Source of the DNA: Mermis nigrescens
Taxonomy: Eukaryota > Nematoda > Enoplea > Mermithida > Mermithidae
Assembly: GCA_036768485.1 (NCBI GenBank)
Contig: JAVLUZ010000542.1
Coordinates: 124,001 to 188,000 of the forward strand
DNA length: 64,000 nt
Direction: 5' to 3'
Shown here piece after piece: positions 9,131 through 20,606 of the stretch (position 1 is its first letter; each line of letters opens with the position of its first letter). The translations under genes and the position numbers were made by a program. A model generated the notes under the pieces. The model saw only the letters and a list, made by a program, of their open reading frames with translations. It made no database searches and was not told the DNA's origin.

Positions 9131-12100
9131 GGCACTTAAGAAAAATTATTTTAAATAACATCCAACTAAGATAAGAAATCGTATTTTTTTTGTACGAGCT
9201 TTTTTATAACTCCACAATAGCATTGGCAGAGTGCACCTAGGGTGCACCTATGCTTTTTTAGTGGGTGCACTGAGTAGCGGATTAATGATTTTCTGATAGA
9301 GGACGGAACCCTGTATTTTCCCAATATATTCAAAATTTGTCTAAAAAAGCCATTCATCATGCCTAAAATATCGTTTTTTTGTGGTAGAAAGAATCATTTG
9401 TGAACCAAAAAAGTTGGAAAATTTTGATAGTCTTTTACGAAAAACGCGTAAAATTAGCATACAAAACGGTATAAAGCACCTAAAATAAACTCAAGAAATC
9501 AGTGTAAAGACCAGATAATCCTTGTTCTGTACATAAACTACTCTGCTGACGTGAAAATAAAGTTTTTAGAATGCCAAGAGAGTCCAAATAATGTTATTAA
9601 ATAGAAAAATAGAAAAAAAATAGTTATTAAATAGAAAAAATAAGAAAAAATTTTAAAAAAAATATTAAATAAAAAAAAATATAAATGTTATTAAATAAAA
9701 AATATTATTAAATAAAAAAATAAAAAAATATAAAAAAAATTAAAAAAAAATTAGAAAAATAGCGTTAATGGCTAAAATCATCAAAAAATACTCATTCTCT
9801 ATTGCGCCCAATTATTTTTTTGACGACAGGAGCGGGCGGCCGCCCCCGCTACCCTCTAAATCCGTGCCTGAGTGCATCCTAATTTGAGTGAGTTCAAGAG
9901 ATGGGTGCACCCTAAATGTGTAAATTTTTGAAAAAAAATCTCGTTCGAAATGGTTGCATTCAGAGAGTTTTGTTAGAAAATCAAAATTCATGTAGGTAAT
10001 TAAAGTTTCAATTAGTGCCATAACCTTGTCTGCTGCGTCTTGCTGATTATGCATTGGTATCACCTTAATTCCGGGGATCCAAAACTTTTTGAAGGTAAAA
10101 GAATAAAAATAAATTGATGATATAGACAAGAACGATTTTCCGACGTTTCTTAATGAGCCATATCCACTGGCATGAAAAAACATAGAAATGAAATCAATAG
10201 CGGATTTTTATGAAGTTAAGGAAAGATTGCGACTGTAATGGGTCTCCAAGATTCTGGGAAATAGACCATAAATGGACAGTCATTTCTGGGGGTTGCCGGA
10301 TTCTTGGGGTCTAAACGCCCAAATTCATTACACTCATGTGTCATCTCGACCACGGACAGCAGCAACCAAATTCTGGTAATCCGGTGAGGCACAATTCAGG
10401 GGGTTCACCGGACAACCGAATTCTGGTTGGGCGAAAAATTGCGAAAAAAACGCCGATAATTTAATTCCGATGATAAAGGGTGTCTACCGGATTCTAGGTA
10501 TCTAAACCCCTCCATGCCAATGTGCGGTCTAGACCCCACGCTCACGCGTGTGTCCGACTTATGAGTCTAGATGGGTAAAATGTATAAAATCAGCCACCTT
10601 AAGATAGATGACGTAGATAGGTCAGATAATGTACAAATTGCGTGCTCGACTCGAAATCATTTTTGATTTCCTACTGTGATTGCAGTATATGAGACAGATG
10701 TATTTGATTAAAATGCAAAGCTAAAAATATAAATGCATGTGCATGCATAATAGGCTAGAAAAGTGGGCAGAAAAAAAGAAAGCAAATCGCCAATTTCCAT
10801 TTTAGTCTAACTTGCTATAATAGCAGATAAAATATTTCTACATGGAACGCAAGCGTTAGCGACATTGGTCTGTGCTATAGGATTTGCATTATCCTAAGGC
10901 AGCAAACGGGCTAAACACGCTCTTTGCAAAATCCAGGTGGATCGATAAAAAGAATAAAAATTGAGCAGTCGCAGGAGCCTTTGCTTACGTTTTAGGTTCT
11001 TCCGTCAGAAGATTAACCAGTTTCAAAGAGCCGACTGTTTCGAGGAGTGATTGAAAACTTGGGGCTTTCAAGCATTGTTTCACGAACTGTGTGTATGCAA
11101 ATTTTCCGTATTTTTGTACATTTTCCTGCAAGAAAATTGGCTACAAAATTCATTCACATGAACGCTACAATGTTACCATCAAACTAAATCTTTAACTTCT
11201 CCACGTGGATATCATATATAATCAAAGCTATATTTTAAAACGTTTGTAGTCTAATTCTGTCCTTTTGATCTAAAGAAATTAACAATGTTTCATTCGAGGA
11301 ACTGAATCAGCCGTTTTTCAGATATTCTGCAAGGCCTCAAAAATTGTCGTAAAGCCAAATGGCACAATAACTACTGGGTGGTTTCTTGACTTTTTGCATA
11401 ATTTTTTTGAGAAACTAAATTTTCTTTTTGGATACGAACAGCAAGAATAATTTAATACAGTCCTGTTACCCCCTGCCATTTTACTTATACCAGTTCTCAA
11501 AAAGTTCTAAGTGAAAAAGAACAAGGACCGCTGTGATTTCCGAATTCATTTCACTGATTTTCAATTCTCCATTTTTTCTTGTTTTACGATAGCTTGCTTT
11601 TTTGCTAGGTTTAATAACGATGGATAACAAATAAATACTCCCATCTGCTAGTTCGATCTCATATTCAATTCATTAATTTTCCTAATTTATTTGTCACTGA
11701 GTATTTTGGTGTGAAGGAATGCGTAATGCAGTATAGTGCGCCAAGTGCCAACCACATTACTCAGTGAGTAAAATTGTACCTAACAAATGCAGATACCGAT
11801 TAATATTCTCATAATCAAATAAAAACATTCTTCGCGCAGAACTGCTGAAAATTTTGGAATTTTTAAAAAATTATGCCCTAGATATGGTTTTAAATATAAA
11901 TTAGATAATGCAAAACGGCGAAGAAGCGCCATTTGATATGAGCCAATGTAAGGACCTATTTTCGAATGTTTGGCAAAAAGCTGGGAAGCCGCCCCTTAAG
12001 AAAATCCTGGATCCATCACTGCGAACCAACTATTGGGAACAGCGGCGAAATACAAAATATACCTAATATGCAGTGGCACAGCTGGCCTTCTGATTTTGGG

Positions 12101-12340
12101 AAAGGGGGGACGAAAATTTTGAAATAGGATATCTGAACAACTAATTACGGACAGGCAAAAAATAAAGGTGTTTTTTAGCCTTTTTCTACGAGATCTACAC
12201 ACCTGAAAAGGAAAAAATTTTAAAAATAATTAAAATTTGATTTAATTATGTATATTAAACAAATATGTTGTATACATATAATATACTTGGCTACCTTTTT
12301 TCTAATATGTTTATCACAGCGAGTGCGAAATTTGTGTTCG
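9131..12340. other. Intergenic, fragments of dispersed repeats only
   Basis: Apart from the AT tract at 9590-9765, short fragments of family C/D type are visible at about 10,240-10,540 (TTCTGGGGGT, GGTCTAGAC) and a GGCGGCCGCCCC-type repeat end near 9830-9850. No reading frame here has a recognisable domain. Confidence 0.5.
9590..9765. repeat. AT-only low-complexity tract
   Basis: Imperfect repetition of TTATTAAATA(A)n words with almost no G or C. Confidence 0.85.
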
Positions 12341-12359
12341 CCCCCTCACAGCAACAACG

Positions 12360-13420
12360 GCACATACTGGGAGGTGCGGTTTTTTTTTAATTGATAGATA
12401 ATTAAAAAACTCGATGTTGATTTTTTAAATTTTTGTTTACACTCAATACCGAGTTAGCAATGAGTGTGTAAAGTGTAAACCGAAAAATCAAAAAATTTTC
12501 GGAGGGCCAATTTTTTTAAATGTTGCCCCTGAGTTGTAGATTACGAATCTGACCTTAAAATTTCTTTGCACTCAGTAGTTGTTACGCAAATGTGTAAGGT
12601 ATACGTGTTTTTTACTCTTTGCGTGTCCTTCAGCTTATCTAACTCAATTTTGGTTTCTGTGCAGTCCAATTAGTTCTATAATGTAGAGGGTTGCATTATC
12701 TCAAAATCCAATTTTTTTTCTCTTTTAACGCAATATTTCTTGATTTGTGATTGTTTAAGTGCAAAGGGTTCGAGTCGAAGAACAAAATTTCTTCAGCTAC
12801 TCTGCTAAGTAGGCGGAAAATGCTAATTATGCTTAAAATGTGCCCTGATCTTAGCGTTACAGATCATAGTTTATTTTGTTTCTATACACCTAATATTGCG
12901 TTATTAGCACAAGTGTAAAGTTTTCTCTGAAAAGCACTTTTCCGCCTAGAGCATTGGGTATCAAACAATTTGCGGAGGGTCAATGTTTTTAAAAAACTGT
13001 TGCCCTTGAGTTGTAGATTACGAATCTGACCTTAAAATTTCTTTACACTCAATAGTTGTTGCACAAGAGTGTAAAGTATACGGAATTTTTACTGTTAGCG
13101 TGTCTTAAAGCTCATCCAACTCAATTTTGGTTTCTGTGTAGTCCAATTGGTTTTATAATGTAGAGGGTTACAATATCTGAAAAGGTAAATTTGTTTTCTC
13201 TTTCAAGGCAATATTTCTTGATCTGTGATCGTTTTAGTGTAAAGGGTTTGAGACGAAAAAAGAAATTTCTTCAGCTACTCCGCTAAGTAGGCGGAACATG
13301 CTGATTATGCTTAAAATATGCCAGCGTTACAGATCCTAGTTTGTTTTGTTCCTATGCACCCAATATTCCCTTATTATCACAAGTGTAAAGTTTACATTGA
13401 GAAGCACAATTTGCGGAGGG
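12360..13420 (-). repeat. TTTACAC-rich repeat, block 2, with tandem unit of about 440-475 bp
   Basis: Inverted relative to block 1. GGAGGG starts a unit at 12,501, 12,974 and 13,415. Units 1 and 2 share TTGTAGATTACGAATCTGAC, CAATTTTGGTTTCTGTG, ATAATGTAGAGGGTT and TTCTTCAGCTACTC in order, so this is a tandem duplication with a third unit cut short. Confidence 0.85.
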
Positions 13421-13599
13421 CCAATTTTTAAAAGAATGGATCTGCTCGAAAAACATCCTAATTAAAGTAGTGCTCGATTTTTCACTTGCTCCACAGAATG
13501 GGTAGCAAATTTTTGTTAAGAAAATTTGTTTTTTGGGCGAGTTCATGCACTATAGTCTGCTCCATTCAAAACGGCCCATTTTCGCTAAAGTCTCATTAC

Positions 13600-13720
13600 T
13601 AGACGTGCACGTGGGGGTCTAGATCACTAAAATGGAAAAATGGAAAATTTTGTGGGGCACATGAGGCAAAATGAAGGTCAAAAATGGTTAAAAGGAACAT
13701 TAACGGTGCTTGAAGACTGC
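13600..13720 (+). repeat. Family D, left-end fragment
   Basis: AGACGTGCACGTGGGGGTCTAG followed by AATGGAAAAATGGAAAATTTT and GAGGCAAAATGAAGGTCAA. The right part of the element is absent. Confidence 0.65.
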
Positions 13721-13749
13721 ACCCTTACTTCGATCCCCGTCACCTGATT

Positions 13750-14190
13750 TTGAAAGGAATCCGGTCGAATGGCAATTACACGGGACTAATGTCCCATATT
13801 TTGCGGTTTTTGGAGCGGATAAATGAACTGACTGCTGAATTTGCGGACGTAGCGAATGAGAACATTAGGCGTATAAATTTTAGAGAAATCGTGGAAAACT
13901 TTAATTCCTCGCAACTAAAATTCAATTTTTGTTTGTTAAATTTGCGGTTTATGCACAAGTATGATTTTCGCCTTTTTTCAACTATTTTCAACCGCAATAT
14001 TGTAGTTTCGAAACTGGCGGAAAAAAAGTGCTTTAACGCTGTAAAATTGTGCTCCGTCCAATTGAAAGATGACCGTAAAAGTTGTAGCTTCTTAGGTCAA
14101 AAAAAGTTAAAACAAAAGAAATTTGATGAAATAGAAGTCGATAAAGCGAAAAGGTTGAACTTTATTTATTTCAACAACCAGAAGAAGTAA
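13750..14190 (+). CDS. Unrecognised ORF, doubtful
   Basis: A 146-codon open frame starting MKGIRSNGNYTGLMSHILRF, with a basic Lys-rich C-terminus. It begins directly next to a family D fragment. No domain, signal peptide or membrane segment is recognisable and there are no obvious conserved splice-linked partners. It is the longest frame in the region that is not made by a simple repeat. A chance frame or a repeat-derived fragment is as likely as a gene. Confidence 0.15.
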   Translation: MKGIRSNGNYTGLMSHILRFLERINELTAEFADVANENIRRINFREIVENFNSSQLKFNFCLLNLRFMHKYDFRLFSTIFNRNIVVSKLAEKKCFNAVKLCSVQLKDDRKSCSFLGQKKLKQKKFDEIEVDKAKRLNFIYFNNQKK

Positions 14191-14459
14191 GAAATTTAAT
14201 GATCTAGAGTGAACAAATAGAAAGTGTAAAGTTCATTTCGGCCAAAAAAATTAATATTAAAATTGTAAAAAACGGGTGAACAAATTGAAAAGTCGTTGTT
14301 CCGAAGTAGTCATCTCTTCACGACCCAAAAACCTGAAAAACAAACTAGAAAAAATTAGACACAAACTGAGTATAAAATCAGAATTTAAAGTGTTAAGTAA
14401 ACGCTGTTACTGGTCGGAGTGAACACCTTAAGCTGCTCCGACTCTACACGGCTGACAGC

Positions 14460-14575
14460 TTGGAGCAGTCTTACCTGACTTCAGGCAGTTGGTCGGTCAT
14501 CTGGCACCAGTCGATCGGTCCTTTATCTGTAGTTGGTCGGTCAGTCGCCTATCACTGGTCGGTCCAGTAGCTTAG
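14460..14575. repeat. GGTCGGTC-rich simple repeat
   Basis: Repeated TTGGTCGGTC/CACTGGTCGGTC words at irregular spacing over about 110 bp. Confidence 0.6.
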
Positions 14576-14795
14576 AAGCGCGGGAAGTAAAGGAGGGGGA
14601 CTCCAACCCTTATGGTTCCCTTCCTCTAAGGCCACTCCCTTCCCTATGACTGCTGCGTTCCTCACAGCTGCTCCTTTCCCTATACTACTCCCTTGTTTTA
14701 ACGCTATTACCTTTCAAAGGATATGTCCAAACTTGCGTAAACTCAAACGATCTTCCTTGTTTTTCATCTTGTTTGACTGGCTAGTGATATATACA

Positions 14796-15043
14796 CACCT
14801 GGGTTTGGGGGTATGCACCCCAGAGAAACCAAAATACCCCCCTCCCAATAAACCAAGATACCCCCCATAGAATTTAATTTTTGAAATTTTTTTGTTTTTT
14901 TCGCAATTTTTTATGTCAATAGATAGTGCTGGATGAGAAACGTTGAAAAATGTTGTTTTTTCGCCATACAACCATTTTTAAGGCTATTTTTTGACCATTG
15001 AAAAATCTTGCACCCCCAGAATTTTGGCGCTGCCCACCTATGG
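14796..15043 (+). repeat. Family C repeat (GGTGGGCAGC... ends)
   Basis: About 245 bp from CACCTGGGTTTGGGGG to CTGCCCACCTATGG. Core words: GATAGTGCT, GAGAAACGTTGAAAAATG, CCATTTTTAAGGC, TTGAAAAATCTTGCACCCCC. Ends just 5' of the TIR element at 15,079. Confidence 0.8.
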
Positions 15044-15078
15044 ATATATAGCCTGAAGTATTAAATAAAAGAAGGGAA

Positions 15079-15730
15079 CTAGCAAAGAAAAATGCTCCGA
15101 TGGAACAAAAAAGGTAAATATACTTGAATTTCTTCATTGTTAAGGATGTAAAAGGAGGGGACTAGGGAAAATTTTCCTATATGTACAGAAGCCCTAAGAA
15201 TGTGCTAAACAGTTAGACTTCTCTAAACAACGGAAAAATCGAAGTATATTCTGCGGCCTATGCGCGTTTCTGCAGATTTTCCGTAGTAATTTCGATTACG
15301 ATTGGCGAGTATTTCGATTACTTCATTTTGGAAAATTTAAAGAAATTTTTTGTGGTCTTTCATACAAACTATTGAGTTGGCCATGTAGGTGTAAAGTTAA
15401 CACTATCATCTTTTACGCCAGAGCATTGTGGAAGGTCAAGATTTCATTAATTAAATAATACATTGATTATTTAATAGTCATGAAAGTGTCTTCAATGCTC
15501 TTTTGCTAAACACTTAAAAACGTTTTGTGACTACACCCTCATTTTTCACAGGCCGCAAAATATACTTCAATTTTTGCATTGTTTAAGGGAAGTCTAACTG
15601 TTTAGCATATTCCTATGGCTTCTGTGCATACAGGGAATTTTCCCCTAGTCCTATCCTTTTACATCCTTAACAATGAATAAATTCAAGTATATTAACCTTT
15701 TTGTTCCATCGGAGCATTTTTCTTTGCTAG
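15079..15730. mobile_element. 171 bp-TIR family, copy 2
   Basis: Left end CTAGCAAAGAAAAATGCTCC and the inverted right end ending CTTTGCTAG at 15730 match copy 1, with about 185 bp of diverged TIR on each side. Flanks are AA and AC rather than TA. The interior is unrelated to copy 1 and is non-coding. Confidence 0.8.
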
Positions 15731-15944
15731 ACGCGAAGGCGCGAAGCGCCCAAAAATTTTAGGCTTATTAGCTTGAAAAGTATGCTAAAATCTGTTCTAC
15801 CAGTCTTTCAGATAAGCTTCAAGAATCTCCAATTTTTTCGTTTGGGGACCATTTTAAAAAATATTAATACTTCCAAAATTTTGAGGGGGCAGTTCCCCCA
15901 GTCCCCCCACAGCTACGCCACTGCTGATATGGTATCCACCAGAC

Positions 15945-16216
15945 GTGCACATGGGGATTTGAATGAATCTAGACCACCAGAATGGAAGAATGGAAAATTT
16001 TCTTGGGAAAACGAGGCAAAATGAAGGCGAAAAACGGATTAAAATTTCTAATTTTCTCAAAAACTGCTTCAAATTGATCGGAGACTGTGCAATAACATAG
16101 TTTTAACGCTATTTTAGCGCGTGTACCAAGGTTTAACGTCATTTTGGCATAAAAAAGCTCGATTCTTCACCCTCCAGACAGGCTGACCTCCCTAGATCGG
16201 CCATGCTACGCATCTA
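15945..16216 (+). repeat. Family D repeat, near full length
   Basis: Runs from AGACGTGCACATGGGG to GATCGGCCATGCTACGCATC. It carries all family core words, including TTTTAACGCTATTTTAGC and GTCATTTTGGC. Confidence 0.8.
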
Positions 16217-16640
16217 TCCCAGCCACTCATAAATTAAAGATTACGACTGAAACAACAGCAAGGAAAGTAGGCATATAATTTTTTATCAAATTTTCGGTCA
16301 TTTCATAGTTTGAAAAGTTGTAATTAAAAAGTGTGCTTCTACATATTAGCAAGATTTATGGCAGACATGATTGTATTTTTTGTAGATTTAAAAAAATCTC
16401 ATTGAGTCAAACTTCTTTTATTAGAGCCAGGCGAGCAAGCATCACTTTTTATGAAAAAATTGACATCTGAAGTTTGGATCACTGAAACGGCTAAAGATTT
16501 TTGAACTTTCGTATGAATTAAAAATAAATAAAAAATTGCAAATCTGAAGAAAAATGACTATTAAATTTTTTTTAACAAAATTTGGTAAAAAGTCAGAGAT
16601 TGAAAACAATTTGTACAAAATTAATAGGTACTATACTCTA
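16217..16640. other. No supported feature
   Basis: AT-rich, unique-looking sequence. I see no gene or repeat structure in it. Confidence 0.4.
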
Positions 16641-16899
16641 TCGTATGCCACAATTACTTGCTGGGTTGTTAAGTTTTAGCAGGGTTGGGGGAATCCTGAG
16701 GATAACCCAGGCAGTGGGCGACCATCAATTGGTGCCAACAATGAAACAATGACACCAGAAAAAATGATAAAGGAAAACCGCCGAAAAAAGCTGAAAAAAT
16801 TAGAAGTGACTCTAAGTATTGGACAGCCAGCAATATTTTTGATTTTACATCAACACGGACTAACAAAAATTTGTTCCGAATGGGTCCCATACCCCTAAA

Positions 16900-17545
16900 A
16901 CATGAGCAGGAGGTCAGAGCGTTGTAATGCAATGTATATGGTGGTTGTGAATGTTGATGTGACTTTGATATTTTCGCATACTCTGATAAGAAAACAATGT
17001 GAACTCAATGCCTGCTCAGATGGTCAAAGTGTCCACACATGGCAAAGGTTCAAAAGTCAGATGGACCAGCAATGTTATCACTGTATTTGGATGCAGACAG
17101 ATGAATGCATGCTGATTTTTTGTAGGAAGGAACTAAAATCTAGAGAAAAATGATGCTGGAAAATTAACGAGGATGTCATGCATTTGCTTGACAGCGTGCA
17201 TGTGCAATGTGCTGGAGTTGTTTTTGAGTGTCATTCACGACCTGCACTAGATTGATCTTAATCACCCATCACGTTTGACTGATATGGCCCTCAGATGCCT
17301 TTGAGTATTTCCAGATTTGAAAAAAACAATCAGTGGAATGAGGTTTCAGAATGAGAAGCAGCTGAAAGCTTCAGTGTAGGCATGGTCGAGTGACGAGTCA
17401 AAGAACTGCTATGGGAGGCAGTGAATGATTCTAGAATGCAGTACCATAAGTATTTTAGCTTAAAAAGAACCTATGTTGAAGAATGAGGGCAAATAAAACT
17501 TATAAGTTGTTGCAAATGTATGAATCCGCAAAACTTTTCAACCTC
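16900..17545 (+). pseudogene. Decayed mariner-type transposase
   Basis: The region is less AT-rich than its neighbours. Reading frames near 17,295-17,385 give PDLKKTISGMRFQNEKQLKA then SV-stop-AWSSDES. This is the C-terminal pattern of mariner (SETMAR-like) transposases: 'F-P-x-L-K-x-x-L-x-G-x-x-F-x-x-x-E-x-x-x-A-V-x-A-W/Y-F'. Just upstream, fragments in shifted frames give D-M-A-P-S-D, matching 'S-P-D-L-A-P-S-D', and downstream a TYVEE-stop corresponds to the usual '(K)G-x-Y-V-E-K' end. Several stops and frameshifts show it is dead. Terminal repeats were not identified. Limits are approximate. Confidence 0.6.
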
Positions 17546-17926
17546 CATCGTATGATACGGTTCTGCTGCTCAACAGGTCGTCATGCTAATCGATATACGT
17601 GAATATCATTCCTGTCGTATTGTTCAAAACACCTTTAAAGTCCCTTTAGACTTTTTCAGAAAGTTCTTGAAGGAATGAAACAAACTGTATGTTACACATG
17701 GGTCGATAGACCCCCAGAATTGAATTTATGGTGCTATTATTGGCAATTTTGCCCCATCGGATAGCCCGGCATTTTGTTACGGCCCTTGTATGGTCTAGCC
17801 TCCTCCAACCAACGCATATGAGTGGTTATGTTTAAAACTTGATGTGGCAACGTTAGAGTGAAGAAACGTGGTTGACTTTTGAGTCGAACTCTGTAGTTTA
17901 GAATAGTCCACATGTCCGGATAAGAC

Positions 17927-18386
17927 ATGCACGTCGTGGGGAGTTGGGGGTCTAGACCACCCGTGGGCATAGGGGATGGGTTTATGGTATGCACCGTTTC
18001 GCAATTTGTTGATGCCAATGGATAGTGCTCAATTAGAAACGTTGAAAAATGGTATTTTTTGCTATACCACCATTTTTGAGACCATTTTTTTAACCTTTGA
18101 AAAATCTTGCACCCTCTAGAAATTCGGTGCTGCCCACCTATGGTCTGGACCCAGAGAATGGAAAAATGGGGAATTTTCTCGGGAAAATGAGGCAAAATGA
18201 AGGCCGAAAATGGATGAAAATTAAAAATTTTTTTGAAAAGTGCTTTAAATTCACCGGAAACTGTGTAATAATGTAGTTTTACAGCTACTTTACCGCTTAT
18301 ACCAGGTTTTGAGTTCATTTTGGCCCAAAATAGCTCTGACCCCCAGACTGGCTGATCCCTCCAGATCAGCCATGCTGTGCATCTCT
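17927..18386 (+). repeat. Family D repeat split by a family C insertion
   Basis: Family D starts at ACATGCACGTCGTGGGG and is interrupted at about 17,985-18,145 by a family C segment (ATGGATAGTGCT ... CTGCCCACCTATGG). It then resumes with GAATGGAAAAATGGGG and ends AGATCAGCCATGCTGTGCATC. The open frame on the minus strand (17,737-18,399) is a by-product. Confidence 0.8.
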
Positions 18387-18424
18387 GGTCCGGACTCAAC
18401 CGGATAAGCTGACAGACAAAAAGA

Positions 18425-18830
18425 GGCTAAATCGTGTCTTTTTCATCCTCAGATTTTTCACACTCTTTACACTGCACCTCGCGAGCCATACTAATTTTCC
18501 AAAAACTAAAAAAAGGTTCCATAGAGAACGCCATGACCCCAACTTAAACCTTTTTATTTACGGAGTAAGCTATCTATTGACAATATAAGCGTCAAAAATC
18601 GAACTGTTATAACGTTGCTGAACAACTTTACAGTTTCAATACTAGTTAGGCATTGAGTGTAAAGCAAAATATGAGAAGCACCCAGCGAACTTTTTTGTTA
18701 CTATTTTTAAAAAAACCGCATATCATGGATGTGGACCGTTAGCTGTAGGGGGTGCGCAGGTGCTGCAGGATCCAATTATATTATAAGTAAGTACGAGCAG
18801 ACGACGCGCTACTTATGATATGATCATGTC
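18425..18830 (+). repeat. TTTACAC-rich repeat, block 3 (right-end fragment)
   Basis: Matches 4005-4395 of block 1 in the same orientation: CACACTCTTTACACTGC at the left, then AAAAAAACCGCA and AGCTGTAGGGGGTGC at the right end. Confidence 0.75.
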
Positions 18831-20002
18831 ATCATGTGCACCGATCGTTTCATTTGTGACTGGTTGGTATCGTCAATACCGAGCTAGATAAATGTACTAT
18901 TTAAAGCGGGGGATATTGCGAGCAGCAATCCAATTTTTCGTTTCGATTAAAAAATTATGCCTTAGGAGGACGCAGTCCCACGTATATTAATTTGCATAAT
19001 TAATCTTGTTTCAAGGGCTCCCTTATACATTTGTACACATGAGGATCATCGGTCTTATGTTGCCGAGTAGGTATCGCAATGATTTTATTCATCAGGGACT
19101 TCGTTGCGGACATACATATATATTTCAGTGAGCGTCGCTTGACTTGATGACAATTTATTCCGGCGCCGACCCGAACTCATAAACACTGAACATTGATATC
19201 ATAAATTTTCCTCACGGTCCTACCTAGACGCGAATTTTCACTCAATTTGCATATAATCTTCATTGCCGTCCTATTACATTTCGTTGATACACTACACAGT
19301 GCGCATGTTATACAAATATAGACGCATGGGTAAGCGACCCCGGTGTAAGGAGGGACTGACTCTGTAATTAGTGCTTGAGGAACTGAAAATTATCGCGATA
19401 ACAGCGCAGTAGTGACTACCGCGACCGTTAATTTTTGTACGGTCATATAAATGTAGTAATAGCGACGTACAATGCGCGAGTATATATACATATATAAAGC
19501 GAGTATGCAAAATTTTAATGAAAATGGTACAGTAATTAACTTCGATCCAGCCGATCCGTAAGGACAGACTTTTAGAACCTTGTTCCACTTCCGAGTAGGC
19601 GGAAATGACCATAAAGCGCTTCCTGATGCGCAATGAGGTGAACTGCGCATACTTCAGTGCATTTAGCGAAATTTGTCGCCAGAAACGTAACATTTATGTT
19701 AATTGTGTTTCCACGTCATCAGAGTTTAATAATTACAATATTATGCCATCACTTTCGTGTTGAGAGTGGTTTCGAGCATATGTCAAGAATTTCTGGTATC
19801 ACTAATAAAAATTTCGAATAAATTTAAAATTGTAACTTTTTTCAATCATTTTCTTCCGCAAAACCTTATAGTGCAAGCAAGCTGGCCGGAAAAGGTCAAC
19901 TCAATGTAATTAAACAGAAAATTGTTATTTTGTGGCGCAATTATCCAATAGAATTCACATCTTATGTAAAACTGACAACATTGAATTTGACTAAGAGACC
20001 GT
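18831..20002. other. No supported feature
   Basis: More complex, non-repetitive sequence. A 133-codon frame on the minus strand (19,292-19,693) has no recognisable domain and I do not call it a gene. Confidence 0.4.

Positions 20003-20606
<604 letters not shown>

Noticed and set aside
14022..14190. Lys-rich C-terminus suggesting a nuclear or viral-type protein
   Set aside because: Basic composition alone in an AT-rich region is expected by chance, and no domain is visible.
17737..18399. 220-codon minus-strand frame
   Set aside because: It runs across nested family D and family C repeats, which also occur elsewhere without an open frame.
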